A stretch of 6,141 bases of DNA from Treponema sp. Lineage in GTDB: Bacteria > Spirochaetota > Spirochaetia > Treponematales > Breznakiellaceae. Below, one piece after another: positions 1 through 3,959 of this stretch. The stretch spans positions 1 through 6,141 of the forward strand of contig JAIRRR010000228.1 in NCBI GenBank assembly GCA_031255875.1, given 5' to 3'. The position numbers were made by a program, and so were the translations under genes. How positions within the stretch are numbered: the first letter of the stretch is position 1; each line of letters begins with the position of its first letter. The notes under the pieces were generated by a model. It searched no databases, was not told the DNA's origin, and worked only from the letters and a program-made list of their open reading frames with translations.

Positions 1-26
1 AAACAGCGGGGTATAATCACCTTTAA

Positions 27-1064
27 TCAGGTACTCTGCCTTAAAAGCAGTTCCCCGGGGAAAACGATCTTGTCCTGGGTGGGCTTGCCCTGGAGCTTGT
101 CAATGATAATCTGCGCGGCGGCCGCGCCCAGCTTCGCTATGGGCTGGGCGATTGTGCTTAAAGCCGGCTCCACCAGCTCGCACAGCGAGATATTGTCAAA
201 ACCTACAAGCGCCATATCGGCGGGGATCTTTACGCCCAGCTTTTTCAGCTCCCGCATGCAGCCGATGCTCAGAATGTCGAACCCGGCCATAATCGCGTCC
301 GGCGGCCTGGAAAGCGAGGCGAAATACGCGCCGGCAATGGCGCCTATCTTCATGTGGTCGATGTCCCCCAGTATCGCCGGATCGGGCTGGTAGATCAGTT
401 CTTCTTCTACCGGGAGCCCGCAGTTTTTTAGGCCCTTCAGATAACCCCGGAAACGGTTTTCTATTACGCTGATCTTGGGCACCATTTTTATATAGCCGAT
501 ACGGCGGCGGCCCTGGCGGTACAGGTAGGTCACGGCCTCGCAGGTGCTGTCGCGGCCCTCGGTAACCACGTAGGAAAGGTCGTCCCCCTTCCTGAACACG
601 TTGTCCATAAAAACAATAGGCGTTTGGGCCGTCAGCCCGGTAAGGGTGTCAATGTTTCCCCGGCTGATATTGTAGGTGTTGTAGATGATCCCGTCGATCT
701 TGCGGCCGATGAGCTTGTTGATATAGCGGTATTCCTCTTCAATCCGGTGATCGGTATTGCAGATGATTACCATATAGCCTGACTTCAGCGCCACCGACTC
801 GACCCCCCTGAACAGCTCCGAGTAAAACACGTTGCTGAAATCCGGCACGAGCATGGCGATAGTTTTGGTCCTTCCGGTCCTTATCCCCTGGGCAAAGTAG
901 CTTGGCGTATAGTCCAGCTTCTTTATTGCCTTTGTAACCGCGTCTTTTATCTCGGGCTTAACGTCGTCCGGCTGGTTCAGCACCCTGGACACGGTGGATT
1001 TCGAGACTCCCGCCATTTTTGCGACATCGAAAATCGTACTCAAACCGTCCGCCTTTACGGGCAT
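27..1064 (-). CDS. LacI/GalR-family transcriptional repressor
   Basis: Predicted cytoplasmic DNA-binding repressor of 345 aa, a normal family length. The helix-turn-helix spans about residues 9-30 (STIFDVAKMAGVSKSTVSRV), with K22, S23 and R27 at the usual base-reading positions. The hinge follows (LDYTPSYFAQGIRTGRTKTI, 50-69), then a periplasmic-binding-protein-like effector core to the C-terminus, including the family signature GFDNIS...ALSTIAQP and the typical ending LLLRQST. At the hinge position where LacI and PurR carry the intercalating Leu, this protein has Ile61. The ATG at 1064 is the first possible start because an in-frame TAA lies immediately upstream. The SD there is weak, and an in-frame TTG at codon 8 is an alternative start preceded by AAGGCGGA. 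The effector is probably a sugar or nucleoside but cannot be told from sequence. Two LacI-type operators over its own promoter (1117-1145) indicate autoregulation. It is divergent from the flagellin operon. No terminator is visible in the 26 nt beyond its stop. Confidence 0.95.
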   Translation of the reverse strand: MPVKADGLSTIFDVAKMAGVSKSTVSRVLNQPDDVKPEIKDAVTKAIKKLDYTPSYFAQGIRTGRTKTIAMLVPDFSNVFYSELFRGVESVALKSGYMVIICNTDHRIEEEYRYINKLIGRKIDGIIYNTYNISRGNIDTLTGLTAQTPIVFMDNVFRKGDDLSYVVTEGRDSTCEAVTYLYRQGRRRIGYIKMVPKISVIENRFRGYLKGLKNCGLPVEEELIYQPDPAILGDIDHMKIGAIAGAYFASLSRPPDAIMAGFDILSIGCMRELKKLGVKIPADMALVGFDNISLCELVEPALSTIAQPIAKLGAAAAQIIIDKLQGKPTQDKIVFPGELLLRQST

Positions 1065-1116
1065 TTAGCAGCCTGCCGCGCTTCATGGCAAAACCGGGAG
1101 ACCCGGCCGGCCCTGC

Positions 1117-1145
1117 CTGGGAACGTTCCTAGGGAACGTTCCCAG
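1117..1145. promoter_or_regulatory. Tandem LacI-type operators
   Basis: Two copies of GGGAACGTTCC (1119-1129 and 1132-1142) have their central CG steps exactly 13 bp apart. Together they form a 29-bp inverted repeat with 13-bp perfect arms around a 3-nt centre. AACGTT cores with a central CG are characteristic of LacI/GalR-family operators. The right-hand copy covers the expected start point of the leftward promoter (-10 at 1151-1156), so a bound repressor would block transcription of its own gene. The sites also lie about 70-100 bp upstream of the sigma-28 flagellin promoter, where any effect would be indirect. The operator assignment is based on pattern and position. Confidence 0.85.
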
Positions 1146-1150
1146 AATCC

Positions 1151-1180
1151 AGTATAGAGCCGGTTTTTTTCCGGTGTCAA
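1151..1180 (-). promoter_or_regulatory. Sigma-70 promoter of the lacI-type gene
   Basis: Read leftward, TTGACA (1180-1175, 6/6 match) is followed by an 18-bp spacer and TATACT (1156-1151, 5/6 match). The expected start is near 1144, inside the tandem operator, which gives an untranslated leader of about 80 nt to the ATG at 1064. A-rich DNA directly upstream of the -35 (1183-1210) could act as an UP element. Confidence 0.8.
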
Positions 1181-1182
1181 GC

Positions 1183-1210
1183 AAAAAATTCAAAAAAAAA
1201 CTAAAAAAAA
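1183..1210. promoter_or_regulatory. Three helically phased A-tracts
   Basis: A6 (1183-1188), A9 (1192-1200) and A8 (1203-1210) have centres at 1185.5, 1196 and 1206.5, a spacing of 10.5 bp, one helical turn. This is the arrangement expected of intrinsically curved DNA. The block sits between the leftward sigma-70 -35 and the rightward sigma-28 -35, so it could bend DNA or act as an UP element for either promoter. It stands out in an otherwise GC-rich window. Confidence 0.7.
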
Positions 1211-1213
1211 GAC

Positions 1214-1241
1214 TAAAGATTTAAGCAAACGGGGCCGAGAA
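1214..1241 (+). promoter_or_regulatory. Sigma-28 (FliA-type) flagellin promoter
   Basis: TAAAGATT (1214-1221) is followed by 12 nt and GCCGAGAA (1234-1241). The enterobacterial FliA consensus is TAAAGTTT-N11-GCCGATAA, so each element matches 7 of 8 and the spacing is one base longer. The expected start is near 1248, giving a 5' leader of about 100 nt before the first flagellin. Sigma-28-type promoters are established for spirochaete filament genes, which fits the genes downstream. Confidence 0.82.
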
Positions 1242-1277
1242 TATATACGGCAAGGTCTCTCCGGACGGTTCCGCCTG

Positions 1278-1296
1278 CGGCGGGCCGTGCCCGCCG
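1278..1296 (+). other. GC-rich leader hairpin, flaB copy 1
   Basis: CGGCGGGC (1278-1285) pairs perfectly with GCCCGCCG (1289-1296) across a CGU triloop. It lies in the middle of the flagellin leader with no U-tract after it, so it is not a terminator. It may stabilise the mRNA. A competing pairing of GGGC (1296-1299) with GCCC (1306-1309) would disrupt the base of this stem and the next hairpin, so the leader could have alternative folds. Confidence 0.5.
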
Positions 1297-1306
1297 GGCC
1301 TGGCAG

Positions 1307-1326
1307 CCCGGGCAAGGATGCCCGGG
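1307..1326 (+). promoter_or_regulatory. Putative CsrA-binding hairpin, upstream site of flaB copy 1
   Basis: The stem CCCGGGC (1307-1313) pairs with GCCCGGG (1320-1326), 7 bp, presenting the hexaloop AAGGAU (1314-1319). The known high-affinity CsrA ligand has ARGGAU in a hexaloop closed by a C-G pair, and both features are present here. This GGA is not part of the ribosome-binding site, so the SD sequence does not explain it. The next GGA, in the SD, starts 24 nt downstream, a spacing at which one CsrA dimer could bridge two sites. Confidence 0.6.
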
Positions 1327-1333
1327 AACAGAA

Positions 1334-1347
1334 TATCAAGGAGGATG
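1334..1347 (+). promoter_or_regulatory. RBS of flaB copy 1 in a small GGA-loop hairpin
   Basis: The SD AAGGAGG (1338-1344) lies 5 nt before the ATG at 1350 and fixes that start. UAUC (1334-1337) can pair with GAUG (1344-1347, one G-U), placing AAGGAG in a hexaloop closed by C-G. The stem is only 4 bp and weak alone, but it repeats the loop geometry of the upstream hairpin at 1307-1326. CsrA binding here would occlude ribosomes. Confidence 0.55.
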
Positions 1348-1349
1348 AT

Positions 1350-2210
1350 ATGATCATCAACCACAACTTGTCCGCCATGTTCGCGGACAGGTCCCTCAAG
1401 GTAACCCAAAATTACCTCACCAAAGACATGGAGAAGCTGTCTTCCGGCCTGCGGATCAACCGCGCCAGCGACGACGCTTCCGGCCTCGCGGTCTCCGAGA
1501 AAATGCGGAGCCAGATCCGCGGGCTCAACCAGGCCTCGGCCAACGCTGCCAACGGGATTTCCTTTATCCAGACCAGCGAGGGCTATCTCCAGGAGAGCGA
1601 GGACATTATCCAGCGGATCCGCGAGCTGGCCGTGCAGGCCGCCAACGGCATCTACACGGCGGAAGACCGCATGCAGATCCAGGTGGAAGTTTCCCAGCTT
1701 GTGGACGAGGTGGACCGCATTGCCAGCCACGCCCAGTTCAACGGCATGAACATGCTCACCGGGCGTTTTGCCCGGGCGGCCGGCGAGAACGTGGTCACCG
1801 CCTCCATGTGGCTGCATATCGGGGCAAACATGGACCAGCGGGAGCAGGTTTTCATCGGCACCATGACCGCCAGCAGCCTCGGCCTTAGGCAGATGCAGGA
1901 CGAGTCGATCATCTCCCTGGAAGGCCCGGAAGAAGCCAACAGGTCCATCGGCGTCCTGGACGCGGCCCTGCAAAAGATCAACAAGCAGCGGGCGGATCTG
2001 GGCGCGTACCAGAACCGGCTCGAACACGCGGTCCGGGGCCTCGACATCGGGGCCGAGAACCTCCAGGCGGCGGAATCCCGCATCCGGGATACCAACATGG
2101 CCAACGAAATGGTCAGCTATGTCAAGGACCAGATCCTGTCCCAGGCGGGGACGGCGATGCTGGCCCAGGCGAACCAGCGGACCAGTTCGGTATTGCAACT
2201 TCTCCAATAA
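1350..2210 (+). CDS. flaB: Periplasmic flagellar filament core flagellin, copy 1
   Basis: Flagellin core protein of 286 aa, exported through the flagellar type III apparatus and polymerised into the periplasmic filament. There is no signal peptide, as expected for FlaB (sheath FlaA proteins have one). The conserved N-terminal D0/D1 helices occupy about 1-140, with the flagellin hallmark [20 protein letters not shown] (31-50). The C-terminal D1/D0 helices occupy about 195-286 ([43 protein letters not shown]). The short middle lacks exposed D2/D3 domains, as in spirochaete filaments. The segment [14 protein letters not shown] near 151-164 resembles treponemal FlaB1/FlaB2-type proteins as I remember them. 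The start at 1350 is chosen for the SD at 1338-1344 and the family N-terminus; the frame is open upstream to 1287 but without support. It is the first gene of the sigma-28 unit. Confidence 0.96.
   Translation: MIINHNLSAMFADRSLKVTQNYLTKDMEKLSSGLRINRASDDASGLAVSEKMRSQIRGLNQASANAANGISFIQTSEGYLQESEDIIQRIRELAVQAANGIYTAEDRMQIQVEVSQLVDEVDRIASHAQFNGMNMLTGRFARAAGENVVTASMWLHIGANMDQREQVFIGTMTASSLGLRQMQDESIISLEGPEEANRSIGVLDAALQKINKQRADLGAYQNRLEHAVRGLDIGAENLQAAESRIRDTNMANEMVSYVKDQILSQAGTAMLAQANQRTSSVLQLLQ
1468..1519 (+). repeat. 52-nt segment identical between flaB copies (copy 1)
   Basis: This segment encodes [16 protein letters not shown] and is identical, base for base, to 2627-2678 in the second flagellin gene. 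It includes every synonymous position. Just outside, synonymous differences appear at once (CGC/CGG, CTC/CTT, AAC/AAT). Recent gene conversion or selection on the nucleotide sequence could explain it. Confidence 0.8.
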
Positions 2211-2230
2211 AGCTTTATATTTGAGGGTGA

Positions 2231-2254
2231 GGCGGAGGGCGGAAGCCCTCCGTC
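2231..2254 (+). other. GGAA-tetraloop hairpin after flaB copy 1
   Basis: GGCGGAGGGC (2231-2240) pairs with GCCCUCCGUC (2245-2254), 10 bp including one G-U, around a GGAA loop (2241-2244). GGAA fits the stable GNRA tetraloop class. It lies 20 nt after the stop and is followed by AAACC rather than a U-run, so it fits a 3'-end-protecting or RNA-processing element better than a terminator. Confidence 0.6.
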
Positions 2255-2280
2255 AAACCAAGGTATTTGACAAACACCCT

Positions 2281-2301
2281 GCGCCGTTCCTGGTACGGCG
2301 C
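2281..2301 (+). other. Hairpin in the inter-flagellin spacer
   Basis: GCGCCGU (2281-2287) pairs perfectly with ACGGCGC (2295-2301) around a 7-nt loop. It has no U-tract. Its role is unknown; together with 2231-2254 it makes the spacer strongly structured. Confidence 0.45.
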
Positions 2302-2460
2302 GCTTGCGGCACGGCGGCACGGATCGCTTATCGGCGGGGGGCCCCGCCCGGGTTCAAAGCCCGGAAGGGCGCTTCCAGCGATGACCGGTCCGTTCCGCAA
2401 GCCGGCGGATCCCGGAGAACTGACGCGAAACCCCGGAAAACGCCGGCCGTGCGGTCCGGT

Positions 2461-2480
2461 CCTGGCAAGGGATTGCCGGG
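2461..2480 (+). promoter_or_regulatory. Putative CsrA-binding hairpin, upstream site of flaB copy 2
   Basis: The stem CCUGGCA (2461-2467) pairs with UGCCGGG (2474-2480), 7 bp with one U-G, presenting the hexaloop AGGGAU (2468-2473), an exact match to ARGGAU. The stem sequence differs from that of 1307-1326, yet pairing and loop class are kept, as expected if RNA structure is selected. The loop GGA starts 26 nt before the GGA of the downstream SD, similar to the 24 nt in copy 1. It is closed by A-U rather than C-G. Confidence 0.6.
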
Positions 2481-2488
2481 ATGAAACC

Positions 2489-2505
2489 ATAGCAAGGAGG
2501 GTTAT
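2489..2505 (+). promoter_or_regulatory. RBS of flaB copy 2 in a hairpin loop
   Basis: The SD AAGGAGG (2494-2500) lies 8 nt before the ATG at 2509. AUAGC (2489-2493) can pair with GUUAU (2501-2505), 5 bp with one G-U, placing the whole SD in a 7-nt loop. The geometry parallels the copy 1 leader but the stem is weak. Confidence 0.5.
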
Positions 2506-2508
2506 CTT

Positions 2509-3360
2509 ATGATTATTAATCACAACTTGAGCGCCCTGTACGCGAACCGCAGCCTGGGGGTTACCAACGGCGACGTGGCAAAGAGCATTGAAAGGCTCAG
2601 CTCCGGCCAGCGGATCAACCGGGCGGGCGACGACGCTTCCGGCCTCGCGGTCTCCGAGAAAATGCGGAGCCAGATCCGGGGGCTTAATCAGGCCGAGCGG
2701 AACATACAGAACGGTGTGTCGTTTATCCAGACTACTGAAGGCTACCTTCAGGAGACCCAGGATATTCTGCACCGCCTGCGGGAGCTGTCGGTACAATCCG
2801 CAAACGGTATCTATACCGATGAGGATCGTATGCAGATCCAGGTGGAAGTGTCCCAGTTAATCGACGAAGTCAACCGGATTGCGAGCCATGCTCAATTCAA
2901 CGGGATGAATCTTTTGACCGGGGCTTTTGCCCGGCAGGACGGCACCAGGACTATGCTGCTCCAGGTGGGCGCCAATATGGACCAGAACGAACAGGTCTAT
3001 ATCGGCAATATGTCCGCCCAGGCGCTCGGTTTGCAGGGCGCGCAGGGGGAAGAAGGAACTATTTCCATCATTTCCCCGGAGGCCGCCAACCAGGCCATTG
3101 GCACTATTGACAATGCCCTGATGCAGATTTCCCAGCAGCGGGCCGATCTCGGCGCTTACCAGAACCGCTTTGAAATGGCGGCCGAGGGCGTCGCGATTGC
3201 CGCGGAAAACCTGCAGGCGGCCGAATCCCGGATCAGGGACGCGGATATGGCTTCAGAAATGGTCAACTATACCAGGGACCAGATTCTGTCCCAGGCGGGG
3301 AACGCCATGCTGGCCCAGGCCAATACCCGGACCCAGTCGGTACTCCAGCTTTTGGGTTAA
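2509..3360 (+). CDS. flaB: Periplasmic flagellar filament core flagellin, copy 2
   Basis: A second FlaB paralogue of 283 aa, clearly related to the upstream gene along its whole length. It has N-terminal D0/D1 (about 1-140; [20 protein letters not shown] at 31-50), a short middle, and C-terminal D1/D0 ([20 protein letters not shown] and [18 protein letters not shown]). It has no signal peptide and no D2/D3. It differs most from copy 1 in residues 11-30, 141-195 and 221-232. It lacks the SMW motif, with [15 protein letters not shown] in that place. Spirochaetes typically assemble the filament core from several FlaB proteins, so the two probably co-polymerise. The start is fixed by the SD at 2494-2500. 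Expression probably comes by read-through from the sigma-28 promoter, as no clear promoter lies in the spacer. A strong terminator follows at 3406-3443. Confidence 0.96.
   Translation: MIINHNLSALYANRSLGVTNGDVAKSIERLSSGQRINRAGDDASGLAVSEKMRSQIRGLNQAERNIQNGVSFIQTTEGYLQETQDILHRLRELSVQSANGIYTDEDRMQIQVEVSQLIDEVNRIASHAQFNGMNLLTGAFARQDGTRTMLLQVGANMDQNEQVYIGNMSAQALGLQGAQGEEGTISIISPEAANQAIGTIDNALMQISQQRADLGAYQNRFEMAAEGVAIAAENLQAAESRIRDADMASEMVNYTRDQILSQAGNAMLAQANTRTQSVLQLLG
2627..2678 (+). repeat. 52-nt segment identical between flaB copies (copy 2)
   Basis: The partner of 1468-1519, identical at all 52 positions and encoding the D1 helix segment [16 protein letters not shown]. The flanking codons diverge immediately on both sides. 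Confidence 0.8.
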
Positions 3361-3369
3361 ATAGCGTGG

Positions 3370-3398
3370 TTAAAAGACCTCTGGACGTCGTCTTTTAA
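3370..3398 (+). other. Hairpin just upstream of the terminator
   Basis: UUAAAAGAC (3370-3378) pairs perfectly with GUCUUUUAA (3390-3398), 9 bp, with an 11-nt loop. It begins 10 nt after the flaB copy 2 stop. It could protect the 3' end of the flagellin mRNA or assist termination. It has no U-run of its own outside the stem. Confidence 0.55.
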
Positions 3399-3405
3399 GA
3401 ACGCC

Positions 3406-3443
3406 GGGACGGGGAAGTTCGCGCCCTTCCCCGTCTCTTTTTT
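3406..3443 (+). terminator. Intrinsic terminator after flaB copy 2
   Basis: A 10-bp perfect GC-rich stem, GACGGGGAAG (3408-3417) with CUUCCCCGUC (3426-3435), extends by a G-U and a G-C pair at 3406-3407/3436-3437. The loop is 8 nt and is followed directly by six Us (3438-3443). This is a textbook Rho-independent terminator. It separates the flagellins from flaG and fliD. With no clear promoter between it and flaG, partial read-through probably sets the lower level of flaG-fliD. Confidence 0.9.
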
Positions 3444-3452
3444 GGAAAAGGT

Positions 3453-3474
3453 ATTCTTACAGGGAGGTAAGAAT
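3453..3474 (+). promoter_or_regulatory. SD-bearing hairpin with CsrA-type loop upstream of flaG
   Basis: AUUCUUAC (3453-3460) pairs perfectly with GUAAGAAU (3467-3474), 8 bp, presenting the hexaloop AGGGAG closed by C-G. Positions 3457-3468 (UUACAGGGAGGU) match the CsrA selection consensus RUACARGGAUGU at 10 of 12 positions. The loop and 3' arm contain the strong SD AGGGAGGU (3461-3468), which is 7 nt before a TTG codon at 3476. It begins 10 nt after the terminator U-run. It could act by sequestering the SD, by CsrA binding, or both. Confidence 0.65.
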
Positions 3475-3475
3475 T

Positions 3476-3553
3476 TTGGATTTGAGCGTTTTGGGGCGCC
3501 CCGGGCATCAGGACGGGCCGCTGTTGAAACGCCTATACAAGGAAGTATTATGA
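3476..3553 (+). CDS. Possible 25-aa leader peptide coupled to flaG
   Basis: A TTG start at 3476 sits 7 nt after the SD AGGGAGGU (3461-3468), the strongest in this stretch. The reading frame runs 25 codons (beginning MDLSVLGRPGHQ if TTG is read as Met, ending LLKRLYKEVL) and stops with TGA at 3551-3553. That stop overlaps the flaG start in an ATGA, the usual sign of translational coupling. The SD is not in frame with any flaG start, so it needs another use, and this short frame supplies one. The C-terminal half could be a basic amphipathic helix. I do not recognise the peptide. It could be a non-functional upstream frame whose role is only to control ribosome access to flaG. Confidence 0.45.
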   Translation: MDLSVLGRPGHQDGPLLKRLYKEVL

Positions 3554-3891
3554 ATATACAGTTCGCTGCCCCGACCGGCAGGGCCGCAGCCGCTCCGGTG
3601 CCGGAATTCAGCCTGCCGGAACGCCCGGCTGTCCGCAAGGCCGCCGCCCCGGCGCCGGGAAACACGCGCCGCGGGGCTGTAGAATCGCGCGCGGCCGACC
3701 TGGAGCGGGTAAGCCTTGCCCTTAACCGCAAGCTCAAGTTCATGGTCGATTACGAATCCCACGAAATAACCGTAAAGGTGATCGATCCGGAAACCGATAA
3801 AGTGATCAAGATTCTGCCCCCGGAAGAACTGCAGCGCCTGCACAGCAGAATCCAGGAAACCATCGGCTTTTTCTTTGACGAAAGGGTGTAA
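3550..3891 (+). CDS. flaG: FlaG family flagellar protein
   Basis: A 113-aa protein. An Ala/Pro/Arg-rich, probably disordered N-terminal half (about 1-50) is followed by the conserved FlaG domain at about 51-113. Recognisable elements are LNRKLKFMVDYESHEITVKV, DPETDKVIKILPPEEL and a C-terminal helix ending IGFFFDERV. In other bacteria FlaG is encoded next to fliD and affects filament length, but its biochemical role is poorly defined. The ATG at 3550 is chosen because AAGGAAG (3539-3545) precedes it and family proteins start near here. The frame is open back to a TTG at 3442, but that start lies inside the terminator U-run. The start overlaps the stop of the short upstream frame. fliD follows after 68 nt. 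Confidence 0.9.
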   Translation: MNIQFAAPTGRAAAAPVPEFSLPERPAVRKAAAPAPGNTRRGAVESRAADLERVSLALNRKLKFMVDYESHEITVKVIDPETDKVIKILPPEELQRLHSRIQETIGFFFDERV

Positions 3892-3959
3892 ATCCGGGCC
3901 GCCGGAAGCCTTTGTGAAATTGATTGCCGGGGGGCGGACGCGGGGAACACGAGCGGGAT

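Larger units (their letters stand above)
2211..2508 (+). other. Structured 298-nt spacer between flagellin genes
   Basis: I see no convincing gene here. The spacer is GC-rich and contains several short perfect inverted repeats (2231-2254, 2281-2301, 2359-2370 and 2461-2480). Just before it, a 12-bp palindrome (2207-2218) overlaps the flaB copy 1 stop. No hairpin has a U-tract, so transcription from the sigma-28 promoter can probably run into the second flagellin. There is no good sigma-28 promoter inside. A perfect TTGACA (2267-2272) has no matching -10 at 16-18 bp. Confidence 0.6.

Noticed and set aside
1117..1145. 29-bp inverted repeat as a transcription terminator.
   Set aside because: No T-run on either side. 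It overlaps the start point of a strong promoter and contains two LacI-type operator cores.
1221..2207. Long antisense open frame across the first flagellin.
   Set aside because: A codon-bias shadow in GC-rich DNA; the sense strand is an unmistakable flagellin.
2208..2215. TAAAGCTT, close to a sigma-28 -35, at the end of the first flagellin.
   Set aside because: No GCCGATAA-like -10 occurs 11-14 nt downstream. The match comes from a 12-bp palindrome over the stop codon.
2267..2296. TTGACA as an independent promoter for the second flagellin.
   Set aside because: The -10 region at 16-18 bp is GC-rich (best TGGTAC, 2/6) and falls within a hairpin.
2328..2335. Reverse-strand GCCGATAA, a perfect sigma-28 -10.
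   Set aside because: No TAAA-like -35 at the required distance, and no leftward gene for it to serve.
2346..2362. tRNA T-arm-like sequence (CCGGG, TTCAAAG, CCCGG).
   Set aside because: The 3' strand that follows (AAGGGCG) has no acceptor partner at the right distance upstream, and there is no anticodon arm. It is a chance short hairpin.
2267..2512. 81-codon open frame in the inter-flagellin spacer (TTG start).
   Set aside because: No SD, and an Arg/Gly/Pro-rich composition typical of random GC-rich frames. It also covers the leader hairpins of the second flagellin.
1350..3360. Tandem flagellins as a phase-variation or recombination cassette.
   Set aside because: Both genes are complete, each has its own RBS, and there are no inverted repeats or recombinase sites around them.
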